Positions 36,638 through 44,627 of a DNA stretch of 64,000 nucleotides are shown one piece after another. The notes beneath the pieces were generated by a model. It was not told where the DNA came from, searched no databases, and saw only the letters and a list, made by a program, of their open reading frames with translations. Numbering within the stretch: the stretch's first letter is position 1; every line of letters begins with the position of its first letter. The stretch spans positions 588,166 through 652,165 of the forward strand of contig NZ_JAGGLB010000002.1 of NCBI RefSeq assembly GCF_017874215.1. Direction: 5' to 3'. The position numbers and the translations under genes are program-made. The DNA is from Paenibacillus eucommiae. Lineage in GTDB: Bacteria > Bacillota > Bacilli > Paenibacillales > NBRC-103111.

Positions 36638-38172
36638 TGACTTCCAACCGCTTTATGATATTGGTCTGTATAGACTTCAATCCACTTGTCCAAACCAGCC
36701 GTGTAAAGCTCCTGAATAAACTTGTCATAATCGCTGATCGGCCTTGCCCCCATAATAAACTTTGTAACTTCTTCACCGATCATTCTTTTGATATCTGCCT
36801 TATTAGGCAGCTTCTCCGTAATTTCCTTCTGGTCGTAACGATAAGCCGCATCCAGAGTAAACGCCTTCTTGACTCTGCTTGTATCCCCGCTGTATTTACC
36901 CAGAAAATCAAATTCAGGCTTGCTTGCCGGATCGCTTGGAGCGAACTGCACCGTGTAAGCAAACGTGCTGCCCGTTAAAAACTCACCTACATAATCCTGG
37001 TTCAGCCGCTCAAACACATGGTTCTTCTCATCCGTGTACCTCCAGTGCTTATCCTTGATACCGTAAAAAATACTTAAATAATTGTTGATATCGGAATGAA
37101 CCCAATCGAGCAGCTTAATGGCAGCCTCCGGATTTTTGGACTTTTTATTCACAAACCATCCTATTGTCGGCAAATCCGGCATCGTCGTAATATTCCCCTT
37201 TGGCCCTTGAAGCTCATCCGGTACCTCATACATCGCTTCGGGCACATTTTGCTGCAAGGAATCGAGGATATTGGTTACAACCGAATAGTGAATGACATTG
37301 GAAGCAACCCTGTTCTGCTTAATTAATTCACGCATTTTTTCGGCATTAATCGTAAAGGTTTCCTTATAGATATAACCCTTCTGATACCAGTCGGCCATTT
37401 TTGCAATAAATTCTTTATATCCCGGATGCAGCTCCGCAGGTTTAATTTTACCGTCCTGATCCAGCCAATCACCGTAGCCGGTATCCATATAGCCTGCTGC
37501 CAAGGCCAGATTTAAGCCTTCCAGATTGGTGATCATGGGGATCGTTTGACCCGAACCTGCAGGGTCCTTTTCCTGGAACTCTTTTAGAACGTTTTCAAAT
37601 TCATCGATCGTTTTGGGCATCTCCAGATTCAGCTTCTTCATCCAGTCAGACCGCAGAAATACAGCTTTCTCAGCTAACGCCGGCACGATGGGAATGCCCC
37701 AAATTTTGCCTTCGGTATCGGTAAGAGCTTTCCAGGAACTATCCCATTCTTTGGGCCACAATTTCTTAATATGGTCCCCGTATTGATTGAGCAGTTCATT
37801 TAGCGGCTGTATCGCTCCATGATCCCGAAACGTATTGACATCTCCCAAAAAAATATCAAGCGGCTCATTGGATGCAAGCAGCAAATTCAGCTTTTCCGGC
37901 ACCTGCCCTTTGGGGGGGATGATGGGAACGACTTCGAACCCGGAATTGTCCATAATAAACTGTTTCACGAGCTCCAGATCCTCCGCTTTACTGAGTGTGG
38001 ATGCAAGCGTCAGATTGCCGGCGTTGGCATACGTGTACACCTTTTCAATTTTCTTGGCAGCATCTGTGGACGTTGGGCCGCTCGTAGTGTTGTCCTTTTC
38101 TTTTGAAGTGCATCCATACAGTGTCACAGTGAGCAGACAAGCAGCAAGTAGGCAAGCTCCTTTTTTAATCAT
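36634..38172 (-). CDS. Extracellular solute-binding lipoprotein of importer 4 (LplA-type)
   Basis: Surface lipoprotein of about 512 residues. The start is ATG 38172, preceded by AAGGGAGG; the frame extends to 38211 without a site. The lipobox is TLYGCTS. The mature domain is an LplA-like type-1 binding protein (PLDIFLGDVN, IVPALAEKAVFLRSDW, and GWFVNKKSKNPEAAIKLLDW near the hinge). It is the first gene of the operon, and a perfect palindrome (38198-38211) lies 26 bases upstream. Confidence 0.92.
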   Translation of the reverse strand: MIKKGACLLAACLLTVTLYGCTSKEKDNTTSGPTSTDAAKKIEKVYTYANAGNLTLASTLSKAEDLELVKQFIMDNSGFEVVPIIPPKGQVPEKLNLLLASNEPLDIFLGDVNTFRDHGAIQPLNELLNQYGDHIKKLWPKEWDSSWKALTDTEGKIWGIPIVPALAEKAVFLRSDWMKKLNLEMPKTIDEFENVLKEFQEKDPAGSGQTIPMITNLEGLNLALAAGYMDTGYGDWLDQDGKIKPAELHPGYKEFIAKMADWYQKGYIYKETFTINAEKMRELIKQNRVASNVIHYSVVTNILDSLQQNVPEAMYEVPDELQGPKGNITTMPDLPTIGWFVNKKSKNPEAAIKLLDWVHSDINNYLSIFYGIKDKHWRYTDEKNHVFERLNQDYVGEFLTGSTFAYTVQFAPSDPASKPEFDFLGKYSGDTSRVKKAFTLDAAYRYDQKEITEKLPNKADIKRMIGEEVTKFIMGARPISDYDKFIQELYTAGLDKWIEVYTDQYHKAVGSQ

Positions 38173-38197
38173 GCAATAACCTCCCTTGAATGTATAT

Positions 38198-38211
38198 TTG
38201 TTAGCTAACAA
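38198..38211. promoter_or_regulatory. Perfect 14-bp palindrome upstream of importer 4
   Basis: TTGTTAGCTAACAA is a perfect palindrome 26 bases before the ATG of the binding-protein gene and overlaps the zone where a -10 would lie. It could be a repressor operator, but one site is not proof. Confidence 0.3.
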
Positions 38212-38327
38212 TTAGATCGTACGGCATCCGTTCATATTTTAAAATGTGACTATTCTTACTTTTGGCCAAATGCTAAAAATAAGATCATTTTTACAAACTC
38301 AGTGCAATAGCCTATGCAGGCAGATCC

Positions 38328-40709
38328 TCAATGTTTGGCCGTGAAAGATTTTCTGTATTCCCCTGGCGTGGTTCCGGTCAGCTCTTTAAAAATACGGATA
38401 AAATAGTTCACCTGCGTATATCCCAGCCTATCGCTGATTTCATTCACTTTCATGTTCGTTTCGATAAGCAGCTGTTTACTTGTATCGATTCGCTTCTTAG
38501 TCAAATAATCGACAAAGCTGATTCCCTTCTTTTCCTTGAAAATTCTGCTGAAATACGAAGCGTTTAAATGCAGCCGGTCTGCGATCCAGGTTAAGGTAAT
38601 TTGCTCCAATTGCGCCGTTTCCATCATTTCTATTGCTTTTTCAATGTAATGATGGTTCTTTGATTTAAAAGCGTTATGAATATAAGCAGCCATTTGGGTA
38701 ATCATGCCCTCAAACCAATCGATAATGGCGCCAAAATCCTTCAATTGCAATAAAACATAATAAGGCTCCTGCTTCATATGCATCATTTTGGTAAGATCAA
38801 GGCGCAAGTGATCGGCTGTCTCCATAAAACTGACCATTAATTGAATGAAAGCCCGCTGTAGCTGACAGAAGCTTGTTTTGGCCTCCTGCGACTTTAAATC
38901 TTTGACAAATTCATTAAAAACCCGGATAGCGTGATCCCCCTCCCCCTTCTTGATGTAATTGTTGAGCAGCGTTTCTTTATCCTTGGGGTAAAGTAAAATC
39001 GGAGCGCTTTCCAGTCTGACATCGTCGATGTAAATGACCTCCCCCGTACCCACAATGCTCCGGTACCTGACGGCCTCTTCCGCCTCTTCGAATGCCCTGG
39101 ATAAATGATAAACAGTCGGGCAATGCTGGCCAATGCCAATGGTGCAGTTCAGATCGAGCTGCTGCTTAGCTTCGTCCTTCAGTTGTTCTGCCAGTACAAT
39201 CATTTGTGCAATGTCATGCTCATCCCCATTCACAACGATCGTGAATAAATCATCATACATTTCAACAACAAACCCTCTGTGCATTTGCATACAATGATAG
39301 TTTAATAGATCGAGCAGCTGGAGCTTAAGCAGATTATTTCCTTTGAAATCCGATGCTGCCGCATCAGGACGCTCAACGTACACATTCAACAATATCAGTT
39401 GTTCCAGCTGAACCTCGATGCCGAACAGCTGCATTCTCCCCGTTATTTCTTCCGTACTATAACGGTTATTTTTAACTAGAGAGACCAGAAATTTCTCCTT
39501 ATAGGCAGGAAGGCTTTCATTCAATCTCGCCTGCAGCCCCATTCGATCCTCGACCGCTGCTTCAAAGCTCGTTTGAATCCACTTCAGCTCATCATAATGA
39601 GGCTGCTGCTCGTTACTGTTACTGTTCCTCGGCTTCTCGGTGGAGTCCAGACTTCGGATATATGCAACCATCCGGTAAATCGGTCTATAGATCGTCCTGC
39701 TCGTCAGAACAGTTAATAATAGGGTGAGCGTTAGCAAAATCACTGCAGTTAACAGAATTAAACCGTTCATATGCGAGATGCTTTTGTACAATTTCTCTAC
39801 ATTTACCGCACTGACAAAAGTCCAGCCCAATAACTCCGAGGTTTTGTAAGTAACCAGCATATTCGTGCTTTCATTCTCAATGATTTCCGACTGCGATGGA
39901 TTCAATGAATTTCCTCTCACATTTTGAATTTCATTAAATTTTTGATAAAACTTATTATTTCCATCATCAATTAATAGCTTTTTCCCTTCGGATAAAACAA
40001 AAAATGTATGTTCCTTATTGTTTTCCAGTTTCCTAATAATATTTTGATACATTTTGTCCGCATCCAGATACACGACTACTTCATTGGATTTACCCGTTGA
40101 TTTGTATATAACAGGAATTACTTTTTTAAACGTATTTTCGTTGATTTTGATCCTTAGAGTCTCTTTAAAATAAGGGTAAGCGCTTACTTGTTGAGGTAAT
40201 TCAGATTGCTCAAGCTTCACTTGATTATTTTCATCGATTCCGCCATCAGGACTTGTCGTTGTTAGCACAATTCCTTTGGCATGATCGACCAGGTGAACCG
40301 AATAAATAAAGTCGTTGGATGTCTTCAGATTATTCAGCATTAACAAAACATTTGCTTTACTATATACATAAGAATGAAGCAGGGGCAGATCCTCGGCATC
40401 AATGCTTCCATGGATGCTTTCGTAGTAATTACCTCGTGGGAAACCTTCGAAATCCCTAACCGCCTTGTCAAGTGTAAGCTGTTCAAAGCTTCGGTTTATT
40501 TGCTGAATCACAATTTCCACCGCGTTAACCGTTTGATTCAAATAATTAACACTGGCATTGCGAATTTCCTCCTCCATAGAGCTCTTCATATTGTGATAGA
40601 AAAAGGCAGTGAGCAGCAGGATTGGCAGCAAAGAGACAATCATGGTATAAGCGATGATCTTGAAAAATAAATTCCGTTTTCTTTTAGCCGCAAGCAGTTT
40701 TTTAAACAT
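38328..40709 (-). CDS. Membrane-spanning AraC-family transcriptional regulator
   Basis: One-component sensor-regulator of 793 residues. A helix at about 18-40 and a second near 300-325 (LILLTAVILLTLTLLLTVL) enclose an extracellular, probably Cache-like, domain. The cytoplasmic part has a middle region with IGIGQHCPTVYHLSRAF, then a C-terminal AraC domain (NASYFSRIFKEKKG and YTQVNYFIRIFKELTGTTPGEY). There is no kinase domain, so the signal passes directly to DNA binding. It lies 155 bases upstream of importer 4 on the same strand and probably activates it. The start is ATG 40709 after GGGGGAG. Confidence 0.9.
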   Translation of the reverse strand: MFKKLLAAKRKRNLFFKIIAYTMIVSLLPILLLTAFFYHNMKSSMEEEIRNASVNYLNQTVNAVEIVIQQINRSFEQLTLDKAVRDFEGFPRGNYYESIHGSIDAEDLPLLHSYVYSKANVLLMLNNLKTSNDFIYSVHLVDHAKGIVLTTTSPDGGIDENNQVKLEQSELPQQVSAYPYFKETLRIKINENTFKKVIPVIYKSTGKSNEVVVYLDADKMYQNIIRKLENNKEHTFFVLSEGKKLLIDDGNNKFYQKFNEIQNVRGNSLNPSQSEIIENESTNMLVTYKTSELLGWTFVSAVNVEKLYKSISHMNGLILLTAVILLTLTLLLTVLTSRTIYRPIYRMVAYIRSLDSTEKPRNSNSNEQQPHYDELKWIQTSFEAAVEDRMGLQARLNESLPAYKEKFLVSLVKNNRYSTEEITGRMQLFGIEVQLEQLILLNVYVERPDAAASDFKGNNLLKLQLLDLLNYHCMQMHRGFVVEMYDDLFTIVVNGDEHDIAQMIVLAEQLKDEAKQQLDLNCTIGIGQHCPTVYHLSRAFEEAEEAVRYRSIVGTGEVIYIDDVRLESAPILLYPKDKETLLNNYIKKGEGDHAIRVFNEFVKDLKSQEAKTSFCQLQRAFIQLMVSFMETADHLRLDLTKMMHMKQEPYYVLLQLKDFGAIIDWFEGMITQMAAYIHNAFKSKNHHYIEKAIEMMETAQLEQITLTWIADRLHLNASYFSRIFKEKKGISFVDYLTKKRIDTSKQLLIETNMKVNEISDRLGYTQVNYFIRIFKELTGTTPGEYRKSFTAKH

Positions 40710-40814
40710 AATAACTCCCCCTTTTTGATATAATGGTCAGACCAAAAAAATGAGAACAATACAACCTCAAATAGATTTCTGGCTTCTCTTGTCAGTGAGC
40801 CAGCCCTCCAAATA

Positions 40815-41714
40815 TTAGGGCTGCTTATATTCACTTTTGGCAAGCAGACGCTCCACAAACACACTAACGGCCATGGCGGCAGAGTGATCTTTATTTTGAA
40901 TAATCGAGAAATCTCGTCCTATTTTCCCATCAATCGGAATTTCACAAATCTCTCCAGCCTCCAATTCCTTGCGTACGACCAATCTGGACAAAATAGCGAT
41001 GCCCAGTCCGGCAGCTACGGCTTCCTTGACTCCCTGGCTGCTGTTGAATACATAAGAACGCTTCATAACAAGACCTGCATCTTGTATGTATTGCTCACTG
41101 AAGGCACGAGTGCCTGATCCGCTCTCCCGAAGAATCCACACTTGATCCTGCAGCATCGCTGCCTGAGCCTTACCCGCACTTACGTGGGATAACGGATGTT
41201 CAGGAGAGACGATCAGCGTCATTTCATCCTTCATATAAGGGGTGACCGTCAGGTCAGGATGCGAAACTTCACCTTCTACTAATCCAAGATCTAAACTGTT
41301 AGAACGGACAGCTTGGGCAATTTCTTCTGTATTTCCAATATGTACTTGAATATCAACTTCCGGGTAATGATGAACAAACTCAGCAAGCAGCCGCGGCAAT
41401 ATATATTCACCAATCGTAAAACTGGCTCCGATCCGGATGGATCCCGTCACGACATCCCGCAGCAAATGAATATCTTCCTTCGCCTCTTCATAGAGAGAGA
41501 GGATCACTTTGGCACGCTTATATAAAATCTCTCCTGCCACTGTGAGCTTCACCAGTTTCGGCGAACGGTGCATGAGCTTGGCTCCAAATTCATTTTCAAG
41601 ATTGCGAATCTGCAAGCTCACACCTGGCTGGGATAAATTCAAAAGCTCGGCAGCGCGGGAAAAGTTCTTTTGTTCCGCCACTGTTACAAACACCCGAAGT
41701 GTTTCTACGATCAT
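40815..41714 (-). CDS. LysR-family transcriptional regulator
   Basis: Cytoplasmic regulator of 299 residues. An N-terminal winged HTH (about 1-60; FSRAAELLNLSQPGVSLQIRNLE) is followed by an effector-binding domain from about 90 (GSIRIGASFTIGEYILP). It is divergent from the YeiH-like gene at 41908 across a gap with a LysR-type dyad (41786-41808), the usual arrangement for control of the neighbour. By analogy with YeiE/CysL proteins it may respond to sulfur compounds; that is inferred. A 7-bp hairpin, CAGCCCT/AGGGCTG, overlaps its stop. Confidence 0.93.
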   Translation of the reverse strand: MIVETLRVFVTVAEQKNFSRAAELLNLSQPGVSLQIRNLENEFGAKLMHRSPKLVKLTVAGEILYKRAKVILSLYEEAKEDIHLLRDVVTGSIRIGASFTIGEYILPRLLAEFVHHYPEVDIQVHIGNTEEIAQAVRSNSLDLGLVEGEVSHPDLTVTPYMKDEMTLIVSPEHPLSHVSAGKAQAAMLQDQVWILRESGSGTRAFSEQYIQDAGLVMKRSYVFNSSQGVKEAVAAGLGIAILSRLVVRKELEAGEICEIPIDGKIGRDFSIIQNKDHSAAMAVSVFVERLLAKSEYKQP

Positions 41715-41785
41715 GGAGTCCTCCTAAGAGTTTTGTCTAAGCCTAGAACCACATTATAGACCAAATAAAAGAGGGCAACAATCCT

Positions 41786-41808
41786 CATCATAAGTTTTAC
41801 TCATGATG
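41786..41808. promoter_or_regulatory. LysR-type dyad operator candidate
   Basis: CATCAT (41786-41791) and ATGATG (41803-41808) form an inverted repeat with an 11-base spacer in the divergent LysR/YeiH gap. This fits the T-N11-A type of LysR binding site. Confidence 0.5.
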
Positions 41809-41826
41809 CTGATAGCAGATCGGTAT

Positions 41827-41855
41827 TTCACTTCCCCCTCGAACGGTCGTATAGT
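41827..41855 (+). promoter_or_regulatory. Sigma-A-type promoter of the YeiH-like gene
   Basis: A -35 TTCACT (41827-41832) and a -10 TATAGT (41850-41855) are separated by 17 bases. The LysR dyad lies just upstream, in the position expected for activation. The gene starts at 41908. Confidence 0.55.
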
Positions 41856-41907
41856 GAAGCCATAGAGAAAGCGCTATGCTCAATTACGAAAACGAGGAGT
41901 GAGGGCA

Positions 41908-42996
41908 ATGACAACGATACACGCCCTGCCAAGTATACAGAAAATCAAACAAAAAATAAGCATGAAAATAAGAATGAAAAAAAACATGAAAAAGAGCTTC
42001 GGCTTCGCGCAAGGAATAGCGATTACTTTGTTACTAGCTCTGCTGGCCAAATATGCTGCCGGCTTTCCTATTTTAAGCATAATGGGTCAGCTTGTGATCG
42101 CTATCCTGCTTGGAATCGCCTGGAGAATCGTAGTGGGTGTGCCGGATCAGGCGGAGGCAGGCATTGCTTTTTCGAGCAAAAAGCTGCTGAGATTCGGCAT
42201 TATCCTGCTGGGCATGCGGCTTAATCTAACCGATATTGTTCATGCGGGACCCAAAGTGCTGGCGATTGCGGTGATCAATGTGACATTTACGCTGCTTATC
42301 GTCTACGGAATCACAAAGCTATTTAAAGTCGAACAAAGGCTCGGCATCCTGACAGCCTGTGGAACTGCGATTTGCGGAGCGGCGGCTGTAGTGGCGATTT
42401 CGCCCCAGATCAAAGCTACAGATAACGAAACAGCCATCAGTGCAGCAACCGTAGCTATCGCCGGGACCCTTTTCACCCTAATCTACACGTTGCTTTACCC
42501 GGTACTCGGTCTGAGCAGCAGCGGTTACGGCACCTTCACAGGAGGCACACTTCATGAAGTTGCCCACGTTATCGCCGCGGCAGCGCCAGGCGGGCAGGAA
42601 GCGATAGACTTGGCGGTTATCGTTAAGCTGACGAGGGTTGCACTGCTGGTTCCGGTAGCCATTCTTATCGGGATTTGGAACAGCAGGATGGAACACAAAC
42701 AACAAGGAACAATGTCAAAAACAAGCTGGAAGTCCATTCCGATGCCATGGTTTATCCTTGGATTTCTCGCGATGAGCGGCCTGAATACCCTCGGTATTCT
42801 CCCGGCCGCAATTAGCAATCAACTAGTAATCGCAGCTTATTTGCTTATAGCTATGGCCATGGCAGGGCTCGGACTCGGCGTCAACCTCACAGCGTACCGC
42901 CGCTCCGGTATGAAATCTTTTGCAGCCTGTTTGCTTGGTTCGGTATTGCTCACAGGCCTTGGCTATGCATTAGTTCATCTATTTGGACTGAATTAG
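41908..42996 (+). CDS. yeiH: YeiH-family putative sulfate/anion exporter (UPF0324)
   Basis: Integral membrane protein of 362 residues with about ten hydrophobic segments. Family signatures are KKLLRFGIILLGMRLNL, the CGTAICGAAAVVA region, and FTGGTLHEVAHVIAA. The start is ATG 41908, because CGAGGAGTGAGG precedes it; the GTG at 41899 is inside that site. The N-terminus is unusually basic and methionine-rich (KIRMKKNMKK). Members are called putative sulfate exporters, but transport is not well established for this family. It is divergent from its probable LysR regulator. Confidence 0.88.
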   Translation: MTTIHALPSIQKIKQKISMKIRMKKNMKKSFGFAQGIAITLLLALLAKYAAGFPILSIMGQLVIAILLGIAWRIVVGVPDQAEAGIAFSSKKLLRFGIILLGMRLNLTDIVHAGPKVLAIAVINVTFTLLIVYGITKLFKVEQRLGILTACGTAICGAAAVVAISPQIKATDNETAISAATVAIAGTLFTLIYTLLYPVLGLSSSGYGTFTGGTLHEVAHVIAAAAPGGQEAIDLAVIVKLTRVALLVPVAILIGIWNSRMEHKQQGTMSKTSWKSIPMPWFILGFLAMSGLNTLGILPAAISNQLVIAAYLLIAMAMAGLGLGVNLTAYRRSGMKSFAACLLGSVLLTGLGYALVHLFGLN

Positions 42997-43076
42997 CCAG
43001 CAGCAGCGTTATTTGAAGAGCCTTCCCTAAAATGATATCATATAGTATCTAAAAAAATGGGAATGGGGAAGCCAGG

Positions 43077-43430
43077 ATGACCGCAAATCCGATACAATGT
43101 AAAGTAACCGATGCCTTAAATACTGTAGTCGGGAAGTGGAAGCCAACCATTTTGCTGAATCTGCATTTCAAAGGAACCATGCGTTTTAGTGAACTGATGA
43201 ACAATATTCCCGACATTACACAAAAAATGCTGACATCACAATTACGGGAGCTTGAGAAGGAAGACCTTATTGTAAGGGTTGTATATCCGCAAATCCCGCC
43301 AAAGGTTGAATACTCAATAAGCGAGCACGGAAAAACGCTGCAGCCCATTTTTGATATGCTGCATGAATGGGGCGTTACACACCTTGAGCATATGCACACA
43401 AATACTGTTGAAGCCTTAGAGGTGAAATAG
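43077..43430 (+). CDS. HxlR-family transcriptional regulator
   Basis: Small winged-helix regulator of 117 residues, full length for HxlR/YodB proteins. It has an N-terminal cysteine (IQCKVTDALN, residue 8), the GKWKPTILLNL helix and the ITQKMLTSQLRELE recognition region. The cysteine matches the position used for thiol or quinone sensing in relatives such as HypR and YodB. An imperfect palindrome (43034-43049, GATA...TATC) lies upstream and may be its own operator. No partner gene is adjacent, so the target is unknown. Confidence 0.9.
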   Translation: MTANPIQCKVTDALNTVVGKWKPTILLNLHFKGTMRFSELMNNIPDITQKMLTSQLRELEKEDLIVRVVYPQIPPKVEYSISEHGKTLQPIFDMLHEWGVTHLEHMHTNTVEALEVK

Positions 43431-43445
43431 TTCGAACCCGCCTTG

Positions 43446-43757
43446 TAGCGTCCTTTGAGGAGCGTGTTCGGGGAGTTGGTGCTAGGGGAGGGACTGGCTG
43501 TGGGCTCCAGCCGCTGTTAAAGATTTGTTCCCTTCAATGGAATAGATGAGGATGAAGGAACAAATCTTTAAAGGCGGACGCTACCTCTCTTCCGCCCACA
43601 GCCAGTCCCTCTCTTTAGCTACATTCACACGAATCGCACGAACACCAAGCTCAAACGGACTGTCAGCAAGCGTGTTTCTCTTGATTGGAAGAGATTTCCT
43701 AGCCGTCGCAGGCGCTAGGGATGAAGATCGTGCGCAGCTGAGAAGGACCTGCTACTT
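43446..43757. repeat. Interspersed palindromic repeat, copy B
   Basis: The most intact copy. An outer arm of 18 bp at 43488-43505 (GAGGGACTGGCTGTGGGC) is perfectly complementary to 43594-43611. An inner 15-bp arm lies at 43517-43531 and 43557-43571, with a 25-base loop. Weaker complementarity extends to the ends (GTCCTTTGAGGAGCGTGTTCG against 43630-43660), giving a palindrome of about 200 bases. The tail through GCGCAGCTGAGAAGGACCTGC is shared with copy A. No credible protein is encoded. Confidence 0.82.
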
Positions 43758-43769
43758 TTATCTACCCAG

Positions 43770-43790
43770 AGAGGCCATCCGGCCTCTTTT
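43770..43790 (+). terminator. Terminator-like hairpin beyond repeat copy B
   Basis: AGAGGCC-ATCC-GGCCTCT (43770-43787) is a 7-bp stem with a four-base loop followed by TTT. It is far (340 bases) from the end of the HxlR gene. It may end a transcript of the repeat itself. Confidence 0.5.
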
Positions 43791-44128
43791 AACGATGAAA
43801 ATCATCATTAACGTGACGAATTGACCTGGAACACTTGCTTTTTACGATGAAAAACATCGTTAAAGTGGAATACACGCTCATTTCGGTGGAGGGCGTGCTG
43901 CTACAAATGCTCATCTCATCCCTTCCCTTCCATTCACTTCACTTCACCTCACTTCCCTTACCTCTCAGCTACAAAGTGTCGAACGTGTCACGATCAAACA
44001 GACTGCCTGCAGAAGTTGCTTTCCTGAGAGAAAGGGATAGTGGCGATAGGAAATCTGAGCTTCCTTTCTGATCTCCTCGAAGGATGAAGGATCACACCGT
44101 CTACTTTTTCACTGTAAAGCTGCACTGT
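43791..44128. other. Non-coding stretch between HxlR and cyd regions
   Basis: No gene with a ribosome binding site was found. Two short hairpin-like sequences with ACGATG and CATCGT arms (around 43791-43812 and 43844-43860) recall AACGATGTTTTTCAC at 63750-63768. The rest is low-complexity CTT-rich sequence (43920-43970). Confidence 0.4.
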
Positions 44129-44174
44129 GTAATCGGGAATTTTTCACTCCAGGCATCACCCAAAACTTATACTT
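44129..44174. repeat. Repeat end-module, second copy
   Basis: AATTTTTCACTCCAGG followed by AAAACTTATACT matches 17198-17240. Both copies lie downstream of a palindromic-repeat copy. Confidence 0.45.
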
Positions 44175-44197
44175 TCCAATAAACCATGATCAAAGGG

Positions 44198-44215
44198 CGC
44201 CGCAAGGCGTTTTTT
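44198..44215 (+). terminator. Small GNRA-loop terminator
   Basis: CGCC-GCAA-GGCG followed by six T. The stem is only 4 bp but is capped by a stable GCAA tetraloop. It stands upstream of the cyd genes. Confidence 0.5.
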
Positions 44216-44320
44216 CTTGTCCTCCCCCTTTATCTTCATACTGATTACGGATACTAGCATAGACAAATCATCCAGTGAATGATTATGTCTCAATATATGT
44301 AAAATACTAATGCAAGTATA

Positions 44321-44360
44321 ACTATGGTTAGCTATGGTTAGCTATGGTTAGCTACGGTAC
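44321..44360. repeat. 10-bp tandem repeat (four units) upstream of the cyd genes
   Basis: Four successive 10-base units: ACTATGGTTA, GCTATGGTTA, GCTATGGTTA and GCTACGGTAC. They lie about 55 bases before the small ORF at 44413. A spacing of about one helical turn would place each unit on the same DNA face. Confidence 0.7.
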
Positions 44361-44412
44361 ATTTATATGCATTTAAAGGTCATTAACCTCGCATGACGGG
44401 AGACGATACACA

Positions 44413-44511
44413 GTGGACAAATTCAAAAAACAAGAAAAAAAGCTGATTCTCCTATGCTTCACCGTTGCTGCGATCATGCTGCTTTCTTTGAGTAGATATT
44501 TGGTTAATTAG
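44413..44511 (+). CDS. Small single-helix membrane protein (32 residues)
   Basis: A GTG-started frame of 32 codons with GGGAG 10 bases upstream. It encodes a lysine-rich N-terminus (DKFKKQEKKL) and one hydrophobic helix (LILLCFTVAAIMLLSL), then RYLVN. It lies 117 bases before cydA and on the same strand. The size and topology resemble accessory subunits of respiratory oxidases, but a real CydS-like gene follows cydB, so this one may be something else or may not be translated. Confidence 0.4.
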   Translation: MDKFKKQEKKLILLCFTVAAIMLLSLSRYLVN

Positions 44512-44552
44512 GAACTTTATTGCAAACATTATATACATGAATTAAACCATTC

Positions 44553-44600
44553 ATCATTTCATCATTTCATCATTTCATCAAATCACCATTTCACCATCTT
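44553..44600. repeat. 8-bp tandem repeat (six units) in the cydA leader
   Basis: Six 8-base units starting ATCATTTC, ATCATTTC, ATCATTTC, then ATCAAATC, ACCATTTC and ACCATCTT. The array ends 27 bases before the cydA ATG. Being 8 bp, changes in copy number would alter leader length, not a reading frame. Confidence 0.7.
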
Positions 44601-44627
44601 GGCTTTTGAGCAAAGGGGCGCTTTTCG

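Noticed and set aside
43546..43824. 92-codon plus-strand frame over repeat copy B
   Set aside because: It crosses the repeat arm and tail and is disrupted in copy A, so it is a chance frame.
44266..44284. AATCAT-N7-ATGATT dyad upstream of cyd as a Rex redox operator
   Set aside because: It does not match the TTGTGA-N6-TCACAA type of Rex site, and the dyad is short.
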